Source: Promerops cafer
Lineage: Eukaryota > Chordata > Aves > Passeriformes > Nectariniidae
Assembly (NCBI GenBank): GCA_013398275.1
Contig: VZSE01002702.1
Span: 1,116,001-1,180,000, forward strand
Direction of reading: 5' to 3'
DNA: 64,000 bases
In this document: positions 47,296-60,200 of the stretch, piece by piece
Layout of the letters: every line of letters starts with the position of its first letter
How positions within the stretch are numbered: the stretch's first letter is position 1
The notes under the pieces: model-generated
Database searches by the model: none
Told to the model about the DNA's origin: nothing
What the model saw: the letters and a program-made list of their open reading frames with translations, nothing else
Translations under genes and position numbers: made by a program

Positions 47296-47981
47296 GAACA
47301 AGCACTAATAAATTAAATATATGCCTAAAACTTCTGTCAATGAAGCAACCTAATCTGTATCAAAATAACATATAAATACATATATTTGGATAATTAATTT
47401 TGGCCAGAATTTCTTTGAGAGTTATTTTTTAGAATATAAATTCCTTTAAAAATATTTATCTCTATTCATCCAAGAATTTCATTTTAGCATCACCCATGAA
47501 AAGGGATGATAAGGGTTCAGATGAAATAAGATCACTTATAACAAATTTCCCCTGAAGCCTTAAGTGTGCCATACTGGATATTTTCTATCTCCCACTTTCC
47601 AGATCTTGGCTTAACCACTAACTACAGTCCTGTTGTTTATCAGATGACCATGGATTAATATTAAACAGACATTGGGTATAAATACTACTACATAATCATG
47701 GGTATGTGTGAATAAAATATACATATATTCAAATCATAGGAGTCCTGCATTTTCAATTGCAAAAGAATTTGAAAAGTATGTAATTGAAGAGTTTACTGAA
47801 ATTAATTTCAAATGGCGCAAAAATAAGTCCCAAGAACATCTGCTGGAACATATGGCACAACAGGATGTTCAGTATTGTGCCATAATAGTACACCTTGGGT
47901 GCAGCATAGGCATGAAGCCAAAAGGCACATTTAGAGGAAGAAAAATCTGGACAGAAACTAACCAAATACCTAGAATTTTAT
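47296..47981. other. AT-rich unique sequence
   Basis: A 98-codon plus frame (47708-48004) ends inside the adjacent TA microsatellite, and a 70-codon minus frame overlaps it. Neither is recognisable. Confidence 0.55.
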
Positions 47982-48003
47982 TATATATATATATATATAT
48001 ATA
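47982..48003. repeat. (TA)11 microsatellite
   Basis: Twenty-two bases of uninterrupted TA. It is probably length-variable. Confidence 0.95.
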
Positions 48004-51000
48004 ACAGTAGTTTCCTACATAGTCTATCCTCTACATAAAATTAACAAGCCTCACCACAGAGTATTTCAAGAAATCCAGTGTCTTGTAGAAAGATTGCTTT
48101 CTTAATGAACATACTTCCATGTATTTTTAACAGTGCCCATGCAACCAAAGAGCCTAATATCCATTGTCTTTAAATCACCTGGAAATCAAACAAAACCTTT
48201 ATCTGTGACCCAAAGTCAGACTGAGACATCACACGGAGCCATGAACCATGGAGAGATCAACTGGAGAGTGGAAGGGCTTCTTTCTACCTTGACTTCGTAG
48301 CCTCAGAATGCTGTGGAAGGACTGTGTGTATAAAAGGGGGTGGCAAACTGCACATCAGATATCTCACTTAGTAAATTATGACACTTCCCATGAAGTGAGA
48401 ACAATATAATTAAGCTCCTTGGCAAAAATAGGAGAAAACATTTTGTCATCATTCTAGGAGACTTTATCTTTCCTTTGTTTTTACACAAAGGCTTGTTTTG
48501 CATCCTAATTCTGCAATTTATAACAAAATACTCATTTAAAACAATAATTCAAGACTATTACCCCTTCAGAAGTCTTAGGAATCACAGTTGTCTTTTTTCT
48601 GTATCTCTCAGAGAGAGACAATATAATTAGCAAAATTCTTCCAAAAGATGTGATTTCTCCAATGTTTTGTAAAAATAGAAACTTACATGGTAATTAGGCA
48701 TGAGGATGGGGATGCAGAAGGGCTCTGAGCAATGGAAGACATTTTGGTAAACACCAAATTACTCAGTTTAAGATTATATTATTAATGCCAACTTCCAGAC
48801 TGATCACATTACATTTAATTAGTGACTCTTCCCACACCTACTTATTAACTGACTGGTGTCTGCCACATGGTCAGCAGGTTGGTAACTCTGCTGACCTAAC
48901 TGGGGATCTAATGCAGTGACAAAGCAGTCTCTACCAGCCCCTGGATCAAATGTTAGAATGTTAGAGGCTGCCAGAGGGAAGAAGGGAATAATAAATTGCT
49001 ATCTGTGTTGACTGATTATAAGACACACATGGAGTAACAGGGAAACAAGGGAGAGTCATTATTATCATTAAATAATTATTCAGATAAGGACACAGAGTCT
49101 TGAAGTCTCAATCTTATTATGTCAGGGATCTTATCAATAATGTCTGCATAAAAGTGACACTGAACTACTATTTCATTGAACCTGGTTTTGTGCAGTGGGA
49201 AGGTCTGATATGAGAAAGAGTCTGAATCTATGCTTCAGAAAGGAATTTTGTGTTAGTCATACATTGCATTTGTGAGCATGTGTTGGTGTGTGTATGTGCG
49301 TGTCTTAAGAGGGTTGAACTTGATGACAAAGTGGGTGAATTGATGAAGAGAAATATAATAATAGAATACGTATGAAGACCATTAAACATCGACTAAAATA
49401 AATATTTTACTCGAGGTAAAATATCTAGAATCTGTTTTTACATTCAAATTAACTGAAGATGAGGACTGCCCTTAGTGTGAATTGCTATGAATAGCTTCCT
49501 GAGGACAGTCTGAAGCCAAGAAATCATTAGAGGCACTCAGAACACAAACACACTGAATAACTAAGCACGCGTCTCTAGTACTTTGAACAAAAGCTATTTA
49601 AAATAAAAGGCTAAGTAAAATTATGGAAAAGGCGAAATTTTTTCATGATTTGTTTGTAATTTCATCCTTCTTTGCCAAAACCTAGAAACATATACCATTA
49701 GAAGAAAGGTACTTGTTTCCAGCTCCAATAAAAGTGCTCTGGACTATGCACAGTGAATGAAGCAGCTAAAGCCCTGAAAGTCCCCTCTTAATCAGCCATC
49801 AGGGATTACTGGGGCAGGGAGAAAAAATGTGTTAGGATATATCCTTCTCTACCCTGTAGCAGCCCTGCTCCTGGTTACATTCACATCTTGTTCTCAGCAA
49901 CATGCTGGAGCCATTCAGTCCTGGCCCTTATTGGGATGAATGCAACAGTTCAGCACAAAATACATGACACTTAGAAGGCACTCAACTGCTTGAGTAAGTA
50001 AAAAGTAAAAAAAAAAGTAAAAACAGAGATTACAGGATGTCACGGTTAAACAACGGAACTACCTATTTTAATATGAATGAAAAAGTTCTATAAATAACAA
50101 ACTTTTCTGTCCTGTCTTCCATCTTTTATAGATAAAAGCTGGTTTCTAAGGCAAAAAGAAACATTTTGGCAGAAAATAAAAAAAAAGTATACTGAGTTGA
50201 TATTGATGAAAGAAAGAAGGCACGATATATAGGGAAAAATGTTTCAAAACAAAAATAAATTCCTTGCTCTTGTGTTTTCCCTTCAGCACAATTGGGTCAG
50301 ACAGCCCTTCCCTTTACAGGAACATGTGTAAATATAGGTTTGAAAGTGGTCAGTACAAGGGATTTGGTCACAGTACAATCATCAAGCCATCTTGCTCTCA
50401 GTTTTCTGCCAAAAAAAGGATGTCAGACAGCCACAACTCTCTTTTGTTGCCATGGTGGAAGAATGTGCACTAAAATTTACTTTTTAAAATGTTTCCTGTT
50501 TGCAATAATCAATAATCTGAGGACCTGTAAATAAGCAGTGGCTGGGTATTTCCATTAAATTTGACAGATGTCTTTGATATAGTGCTGTTTATTTTGCTCC
50601 CCTTAACATACAACAAACACAGGCTGTAACTTCAAGATAAATCTGGGATTAAATACTGTGATTGTGGGTGGCAGCATGAAGTCCGTAAGAAAGCAAGTGG
50701 TATAAATGTCTCAAAGATCAGCAGATTCCCTGGGAAAAATGAGCTCAAATTTAAAGTTCTAAAACCACTTGGTCTTGACTCAACTCACCAGATGCAAACT
50801 ATTTAAGCTCTAAATGAGTATGTGGTCCCTAAAAAAATTAGTTTTATGCATCTTGCATGTTTAGCTGCAGTCTAGGTCTCTACAGAGGTTCCTCCAAAGA
50901 AAGTTCCTCCAAAGCACAGCTCTACTCAGAGCCTGATTTCAGCTGAAAACCTGGAAAAACTAAGTACCATTAAACTGGCTACAGAACCTTTTTCCACATA

Positions 51001-54000
51001 TTTATCTACAGATAACAAGGGACTGCTGTGATATGAGGTCTAGCTCCCTGCTCTTGTTCTCATCATGGTCAGTGAAAAATTATGACAAGTCACATTTTCT
51101 GCCACAGTAACAAGATGATGTGTCCATGGTCAAATCAAGTGGACAGTGTAAAAATCAGACAGGAATTACAGAGAGTTGGGTCAAATGCCAGATCAGGTTA
51201 CTGGTCTTAAGAAGTGGGAATGCACAAGCAAAGGCACTTTTTTATCCTTCTGCAATGTCTTGGCCTACATTTCCAGAGATGCAAAACAGAGATAACCTCT
51301 GGTATGTCCCTAGAAGGCCTGGCTGCAGAGTCTTGCCTGGTCGAGACTTTGAAAGAAACCATAGAAAGTAACATACTTTTGTTTTCCAAATGCAGCCAAC
51401 TACCCAAAAGAAGCTTAAAACCAAATACGCACAAACACACACACGTGTCCACACAAGGCCACCAACAACTTGTTCTATCCCAAGTTCAAAACTGTAAGCA
51501 AATCCCAAAGCACTTTGATTCAACCAAGCACACGAACAAGCACCAAATCACTGATCCAGAGTCTCTCTCCCCCTTGGCAGGAAGAACAACTGGAAACCCT
51601 GCACTCTCTTTCAGCTTGATCTACTTCATCCTATTTACCAAGACTTCTGTGTCTGCAGAATCAGACTTCAGCCAGACCCTTTTCATTTCCCTGCAAGTTT
51701 TCAGCAGCTTCAGATAAAGCACTGTATGATCTCTAGTGTGCCTTTCCCAAAGCCATTTATTTCTCATCTGTCTGAAGTGTAGAAACTCCATCATGCTACG
51801 CCAAAGGGAATGGGCCTGGCTGAATTGCAGTTTATAAGAAGCTCATGTGCTTCTCACTGAAGGATCGGCTAAAGTTTTCATTAAAAAGAAAAGTTTTGTG
51901 AAAATACTCCTTTTATTCAAGTCATTCAGTAGAAGTCACTAACTTTCTTAATCTTAGAAAACAAGACAGTTTTTCTTCAATCTCTAAGCTTCTTGTTAAA
52001 TGTTAAAACTGTGATTACATTTCCACCCTGTGAACAACTCAATTACTCCATGTAAGAAACTCCTATTTTCTTGCAGTTGTTTTCTTGTCATTTTAATTGA
52101 ATGCCTATTCACCAGGTGGGCTTTTTTTAAGTTCTTTTTGTATGCATCGTATTCTAATCCACTGACTGTCTAAGATATTGTAGTACAATTGTGAAATTCT
52201 CTTTGCTGAAGAGAAGCTAAGCAGAGTCCTGTGTGTACTGTGCATCAATCAGATCTCAGACTCTAGAGAATTTTGTTGTGGCTTGTTACTTTGTTCAGTA
52301 ACAACAATCTGACAAAGCAAACTTGTGAGAGAATATGACCACAGAAGTGATCATTAAAAAAGCTTATGAAAATTCAAACTACCCAGTCTGACCACTTGCA
52401 GCTGTGGCTGAACCCACCAAGTGATGTCTTTGTATATGCAGTAATGCAGGATTCATTCTTACATTTATTAACAAATTTTCAGAAAAGGCCAAACAGGCAC
52501 AGATTAGAAACCAAACTGTGAATCAGTAGGTGCCAGACCTAAACTGTCTGTAGCATGTAAACAAAACTATTCTTAATATAAAACCCACATATTGTAAATT
52601 GACCCTGTACTTCTAAGACAGGATGGGTCCTGCTCCTTGCAAGCTGCCCTTTGGTAGAGGGACAGGTTACAGTGTTTGGCACAGTGGGTGTCTTTTCTTT
52701 TTCTTGCTGTTGACAATAACAGTCCTTGATGTTCACAGGAGGCAGGTGTCAGAAGTCCTCTCTATTCCCCTGGGCTTACCACTTCAAATGTGGTTTGATG
52801 AGACAATTAATGTCTCAGTCACAAGGTGCAATATAATTATGAGAATTTGATCTTTAGAATAAATAATGTGATTTTTTTGTGTTTAGGCACCCCAAGGGTT
52901 TATATGCAGACTACATTTGAGTGTTGCCATCAAGAAGACAGGGTGCCCTCTGCCTGCCCAATCTAATTCTGCTTAATGACTGCTTCAAACATTAAAACAG
53001 CACAAAATAATGCAGCACTTCTTTAAAAAAACAAATAATTAACTTCCTGATTATAGCACTATGAACAAGAGTTTGGATTTGTCTCACCTAAGTGTGAGAG
53101 TGGATCACTGTCAGCTCCATTCATGGTTGGTAAAGAAATGAGCATTTCTAGAACATATTTAATAGGATGTTTAGGTATAGAAAGTATCTGCTTCCCTACA
53201 CTATTTACAGTAAAGGATTCTAGATCACTAATTCAAAGACATATGTCCATGCTACTAAAAAAAAGCAAAACAAAGTGAGATAAAATCCTGGAGCATACTT
53301 AAACATGTGTGTTAAATACAGATGTCTTTAACTTTTGCTCCTCCTCAGATGTTCTGCTGTCTATTCAGCTTTACTCTACCTCCGCTGGTCCTGGGGCTTT
53401 CTTTGTACATACACTCGAGACCTTTGTAATCTTCCTTTGCCTTTAATCATTTATCCATTTGATTTCAGGATCAGCATTTAATCTAGGCATGCATGTGTCA
53501 CCTTGGCATCATCCCCTTCTTAGCACCCTGGGCATCAAGGTATGAAGTACAAGTAGGTGAACTCAGAGATTTCTTTGAATTTTCAATCATGATCCTAGCC
53601 CATAATTAACATTTTCCTTCTGGTCTCAGTGGCTTCTTTTGAAGTTATGACATTTTTGTGACTGCTGCAATACTTGAAAATGGTGGATCAGTGAAGCATC
53701 AACTGTACATCCCTCTCACTACATCTGTTAGCTCCAAACAACTGACAATTTTTCATAAAGGGTACATACGATGTTAATAATATAATTGACAGATTTGGCC
53801 TTTAGGAAGCTTTTCCTGGACTCCTCTCCTCAACTCCCACTTTTTATCAGTTTTGCCATCACAGTTTCCTTCCTTACAATGGTTTTACAAACAAAATTTG
53901 AAAAATAGAGCAGAAGCTAAGCTGAGTGTTCTCCCCTATTCAATGACTGTTCACAGTTCACAACTGCTCTTCAAAAGGCCCTCCCACATCCCTTATGCCT

Positions 54001-54188
54001 GAGTTTGGTACTAAGCCACCCACTAAAGCTGGTTGGGATGCTGCAGGCAAACCACACCAGCTTGTTCCATACACACGGCAGTCAGAGACAAACATCACTT
54101 GGCACCATTTTTTGCAGGCACGGTAAGAAAGATGGAGGAGGAGGACACAGGGCCAAACCCACCACACCTCTGCTCATTTGTTCCCAAG
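48004..54188. other. unique sequence, no gene seen
   Basis: The longest frame is plus 51214-51717 (about 167 codons, opening at a non-ATG codon with an ATG shortly after). Its translation has no recognised domain, and minus-strand frames overlap it at 51207-51523. A TG-rich but imperfect stretch lies at about 49265-49306. No transposon is seen. Confidence 0.5.
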
Positions 54189-54222
54189 GTAAAGGCCATT
54201 CTCAAATGTAAAGGCCATTCTC
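54189..54222. repeat. 15-bp direct duplication
   Basis: GTAAAGGCCATTCTC occurs at 54189-54203 and again at 54208-54222, separated by four bases. It is a small tandem duplication with a 19-bp period. Confidence 0.95.
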
Positions 54223-57200
54223 TAACATGCACATTGTAGAACTTCATAGTCCTCCTTTACCCCAATCTTACTCCCATTTGCATCAAGCAACCACTAGTTG
54301 TGACATTTTGCAGCCTCCCTACTGCAGACCATGGACCTCTGGGCACCCGACTTGTCCCTTCCTCATCTACTTCTTCCTGACCTTCTGAATTCTTGCCTGA
54401 CTCCCACCATTAGCAATCAATGTTTTATATGTATAAATAAAATTTCTTTTCAAGAGCATTTAATAGCATTTATTTTTAAAAAGGGAGGGAACTCGAATCT
54501 ATAGCCAGATTTACACCCAGACTTCAGAGCTCCTAGGCTTTTTCATTCCTTTGCCACAGCTTGTAAGTTGGGAATAGATGTAGGAGGCATATCAAAAGGG
54601 CATTAAGTGAAAGTGTGTTGCATATTTTCCCACCTGCCTACATATACTTGCATCACAAAAGAATGATTTGCCAGGATGGGCAAAGATAAATCATCGATAC
54701 TGGTGATTCTTTCTACTGACTTTAATGATTTTGATATGTCTGTAAGCTATAAGTGATTATTCATTTTGTAGCTACACATGAAATCTAACAGATCTCCAAG
54801 ATGCTAATTAAGGAAAGTGAAGTATATTCATATAATCATATACATTAGAGATCAATATGACAGGTTGCTTTCCCCATCTCTAGTAAGCACTTCAGAATAA
54901 AGCAAAATAGCTATTTGTAAGAGAAATATATACAAGAGATTTAGCACTGTCAATTAGCTTTCAAATGCAGTAGAAATCACTCTACAACATGGATATTTGT
55001 TCATGGCAGTATGAAGCTGCAGGACTCTAACAACAAGTAACCCAATAAAAAGGAACAAGATTTCTTTGCACTATATGTGCATTGGAGAAGCACAGTGAAG
55101 TTTATATTAGCATATCACAAATGTGAAACTGGGACACAGGCTCAATGCTAAATTAGAACAGCAGCTGGTATCCTGTTAGCAAGTAAAGTGTGTTTGCTTG
55201 GGGAAAAAAAAAAAAGAGACCAATGCAAAATCAAGCCATGCAAATGCACAGAGAACAATCAGTCAGAAAAAGATCTGTGAACCACACTGCACATTTCAGC
55301 TTGCCTCTGTACTGTGTGACACATCCTTACAGCAAAAAAACCCCAAACTATATATTTTTTGGGGGGTCAGATCATGTTCTCTCATCTGAATTAAGAATAA
55401 AGTATTTTCCCTTACAGACAACCTAAAAAAATATCAAAATTCAGACTCTGACAGGTTTGGCCATGTTTTCATTCTACTCTCTTTCCTGCATCATGCAGGT
55501 CAATGAAGTATGAAGCAAAATTTCATGTCCTCCTATGTAACACAGGATAATGCAGTAAGCAGGCAGAATGCACAAAATACTTTCAGTTATATTTCACACA
55601 AATTTTTTCACTATTTATTTATTTTAAAATAGCCTTTTAACAATGAACCAGAGAACAAGCTTTTAAAGCTATGCTTTCTTCTTTGACTTCCTCTCACACC
55701 ATCCAGTTTGCACAAAGTGAATTGGCCACTTGAACTCCCATTCAAGACAGGGACAGATGAAAATGCTCTTTTCAGACCAGCTGCTGAGACCACTTACACA
55801 GTTATTGAGCAAGTCCTACTATGTCTCCTCTTTTCAGCTCTTTCCCCCTATTGCCATGAGTTTTCCAATATTTAATGATTTTTAGGAGAAGGTAAAAGCC
55901 TGAGGAGATGCAGACACAGGGAATGATACCTAACTTTAGCCCAGTGAAGCCCCAAGAATAACTGCTGGAGTTGGCAACCAAAATAATGGGTACTAAGGTA
56001 TCTATCGTCTAGCAGTCTAATTTGCTTTGCCTAAACTTCAATATTTTGTAAAATATTCTGAGTCTAATTATTCTAGGAAGAATCCAAAATAATCTCAGAT
56101 ACTTCAGGATACTTGAGCAGACAATTTTAATTTAAATTTTAGATTTAACTTGCACAGGCAACGCAGCCCCAAAATTAGAGGGAAATAGAGGAATGAGTAC
56201 ACAATCCTTACACGCTCAGTGACAAGGATCATAAAACTGTTCTCACATTCCTGGCACTGGATGGAAATGCAGCATTTACTCACTTAACCCTTCCTTGCAG
56301 CACTGTTTGCCCTGTTGATAAATACCCACTTTAAAGGCTCTTGTTATGTTGCTGTAGTGTTATTGCACACAAAGCAAACCTAGAAATCAGGTTCTAAACA
56401 AATCTGATTCCTGTGCAGTGTCTCAGCAGCTCCCATTTTGAGCAGCAGATGCCTCAGCCAGAGGGATGGCTCAGCTCTCCTCCCAGCACAGCGCCACAAA
56501 ACACGCCTCACTTGGCATGGGAGGGTTACATTTTCCCATGTGAAGGACTGTAAGCCTCTCCTACTTCTGTGTAAGAGCAAGATGGGCTGGATTGGCTGGA
56601 ATGCAATCTTTGATGGCCATATTCAGATTGCTTACTTAGATGCTGTTGGGGCACCTAAAACCAGGAGACCTGTTTTCACGGCCATGAAATGTGGCTTCTT
56701 GCGCACTTGGGAAGCAGAAGCCGGGAGGCAGGGATGACATTCGAGATAAGTTTCTAAAGGAGAGGCTCTCAGAGGCAATTAAATGCCTCCACTGACTGCA
56801 GTGACCTGCATAGCCAATGTCCTCAAGCACTCTTATTAAATAAAAGGGTTACATCCCAGACTGCCACCCATCCCTGCCTGAATACAGACCGGAGTGGATT
56901 TGCTGTGCAGAGCCAAACTAGTGTGTTGCTCTTTTATAAAAAACTTAAGCTGTGAAAACTTAATAGCACTCTGATTTTGTGATTTAATAACATGATGTCT
57001 TTAGTGCATCTGTTCTAGGTTTGTAGAAGATTTTAAAATATTGTTACAGATTGATAGACTATGGGTAGTGAAGCCAAAATACCTGTATAAAACGTTTGGT
57101 CTCAACAGCCTCCTTAACATTACAATGATTAGGCAATACCAGAATAGTGAGAATTTTCAATGTCATAAAGACCAAAAAATTTATCGTACTTTATAACAGT

Positions 57201-60200
57201 GGAAAATATTTCAAATTTTCATCATCCTTTCCTCATTTTTGCAGGCCAACACAACTTCCACCTTGTCAAAAATAACTAAATTACATGCAAAAAGAATATA
57301 TTGACTACAACTCCACCAACACATTTTAAATGTTTTTCATATGTGGTTACTACTGCCTTTCTGGAATATGCTCTAATTCCATGTAAAATGCATGGAGAAT
57401 GACTGGTTCATTTATCATAGAACAATCATGCTGGTATATCCTTCTAAATATTTCATTTCCTTTTCTCTAGAGATGATTTGGCTGATGAGATTTTAAAATA
57501 TCAAACTGAAGGGTTGCTGTCTAGTTTGAAAGTCAGGAAGGGTGACTGCAGGTAAAGACTTCAGGACAGAGGTGAGAACATTTTAAATAACAGTAGGACA
57601 TCAAATCTCACCTCAGAGAGCAAACTGATAAGAATGAGGAAGAGTGATCTGCATGACTGACACATTGTGTTAGCTCAAGAAGAACAAATTTGGCATGCTT
57701 ATTGCATGATCGGAGGTCAATATTCATAAAAAATGATAAGAAGGTTCTGGACTCAGAAAAAAAAAAGAGACATTAAAGCCAAGGATGCGTAACTAGCCCA
57801 GGTAACAATAAAGTATCTTTAGAATTAATGGTCAGTATCAGAGTGCCATCCTATAATGTCTGCAGTCCATTTAGAAGAAATCTTTGGGCGAAAATCATCA
57901 GTGACGCACAACAGACTATTATGAAACAGCACTTGCCTGAATATATTTGCCTTAAAGTGCCTCAGATTGTTGTTGCTGTGACTTTATTCAATAAAATGTA
58001 TTTAAAGTTAGTACTGAGAGCTTTTGAAAGTAAAAATTGCTGCCAGGTACCCAATACTGCTTTTGCAGAGCTCCTCCAGTTTCTACACGAGCAAGCTGAG
58101 AGGCAGACCTAATTGTGCCAGTAGAACAGAACTAATTCAAGCACAAACAGCATACGAGGGCATACAAGGCCACTTGAACCACCCTCAGAGGCACCAGGTT
58201 TGGACTGATTTTTGAAAGACCCACAGTGATCTGAGACACTGCTATAGGAAAACTGCTTAAAGCCTTTGAGCTCCTATGCCCTTCATCCACATTAAGACTT
58301 AAGTTTAACATTAAAACTGCCCATAGCAAGAAGAGAAGTAATCAAATAAACCACTAGAGCACTTTGATGTGGAAGCAGGAGAGGGCCATCACAAAGGACA
58401 GTATTACTGGACCAAGGTGCTTCCCTGCCATACAGCTCCCAATAATATTAACAGATAAACAATTTTTATGTCTCCTCTACAGCCTTTTGATTTGCTTGAT
58501 TTTCAGGTCTGGGGCTTACAATAGAGACCAGACTGAGTACTTCAGAAATACATTAGCCTGTGCTTCAGGAGCTAAAATGAGAAGTCCTAGAGCAAGGAAC
58601 TGCTTCTGGAGGTCAAGGTTGGATCCAAATCCAATCCTCTTTTTAAAGTGCTAGTTCTTCAGTACTTAAGTCCAGAATGATGTTTACCACTGTGAGGGAG
58701 ACACTGGAAATGTAATGTTGAGCACTGGTCAGTGGTGGTTTGGAAGGAGTTGATATATTCAAAAAAGTGGCTTTAGATTCTGAGACCAGCCATCCATTTC
58801 CCCCTCACCGTGGCCAGGTAGTGCTGGCATGTGCACAGACAACAATGAGAGGTGTGGCAAATATCTGGGCAGCAGCACAGCACATCCTATTTCTGTAGCA
58901 ATTCAAATCAAAGCTCCTTATGTATTTTCAACCTACTTCAGCATTCAGTCTACTTCTTGAGTTAAAAGTCATGCAGAAGGTTAAGGAAGGATTATGTTAC
59001 AGCACAATGTCCATGTTTTTCCAATTAATTTAAGTACTAAATCTGTATTTTTGCTGCATTTTTATAGCCTCTCCTTTCCAGCTTCTTGATAGCACTTAGG
59101 ATCAGTACATAGCCTGGAATGCAAAATAACTTGTCTTCTGTAACACTAAGTTTCCTACAAGCTTTACCATTTTAATGCCATTTGGATTCATTCCCTCTGG
59201 CAATCCTTTCTTAATGTAAATGGTCCAAACTGTTCTCCCTCTAATGTGCTGCACTACAGAAATACACTGTAGACAGAGTTCAAGATATTCAAAAGGATAA
59301 TTTATCAGCTCATTTTAAATTTTAAGCTCATTTCAAGTAAACAAAAGAATGATCAGCATAACCCTGCAACAGTGTTTATTTTCTGTATTTTTACAGAAAT
59401 TTTTAACTCACTGATAATAAACGACAGTGTTCGTTTTCTTCCATTTTGTCCCTCAAAACAATCTTCACACTTGGTATTCTGTCAATTCTCATTTTCTGTC
59501 TTCAAAGATGTCTCGTTAAGAACATGTAATGGCAACTGATACAAGCTGTATATATGCACTATCTATACAATATTACTCTGTTCATTTTAATTACCTTAAG
59601 CACATTTGTAACAGTCAAGAAATCCTATGTTTCTGAAAGCCTGCAGAAATCAGCAGCATTAAAAAGCAATCGCTTATACATCTATTTTATCTTGAAACAA
59701 AACTACATGAAATCATGCAAATAACTGAGGAAGGAATGGTTGGCATATTTTTAGGTGTACACATGAAATAGATACAGCTCCAGAAAAAAAATCCCAACAC
59801 CAACAAAACCTCGTACTTGAAAATCTGAGCAATAGAATTCAAGGCTATATTTGACTTGAGAACAGTCTGAGGAAATGAGCTGATGATCTGGATCATACAA
59901 TATCCACACTGAAATGCATTGTCTCATTTGCTTTCCTTAATGGAAATATGAACCTCAATGATCAAATGGCCAGATACAAAAACATTCAGTATTCAGAAGT
60001 ACTGTAATATACCTAATACAGAGACAATTTTCAGACCATTTTAATGTGTAATCATGTAAAAAATGGAAATTTTTGATGAGTGTTCTGACCTCACTGCACA
60101 TACAGCTTCTCCCCAATTCTGGCAGTAGATATTAACTTCATTTAGGTAAGGTTGCATTGGGTAGCAAAACTCCCTTTGGAACTGCCATAGTTTTTCATAT

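Noticed and set aside
51214..51717. 167-codon plus-strand frame, the longest in the window
   Set aside because: It opens at a non-ATG codon, has no motif that I recognise, and is overlapped by minus-strand frames. It fits chance plus mild local GC excess.
58507..58651. Exon-like stretch after a pyrimidine-rich tract ending in TTTTCAG
   Set aside because: The acceptor context is good and the frame is open to 58651, but there is no convincing donor and the translation is not recognisable. The frame ends in a stop without a plausible terminal-exon context.
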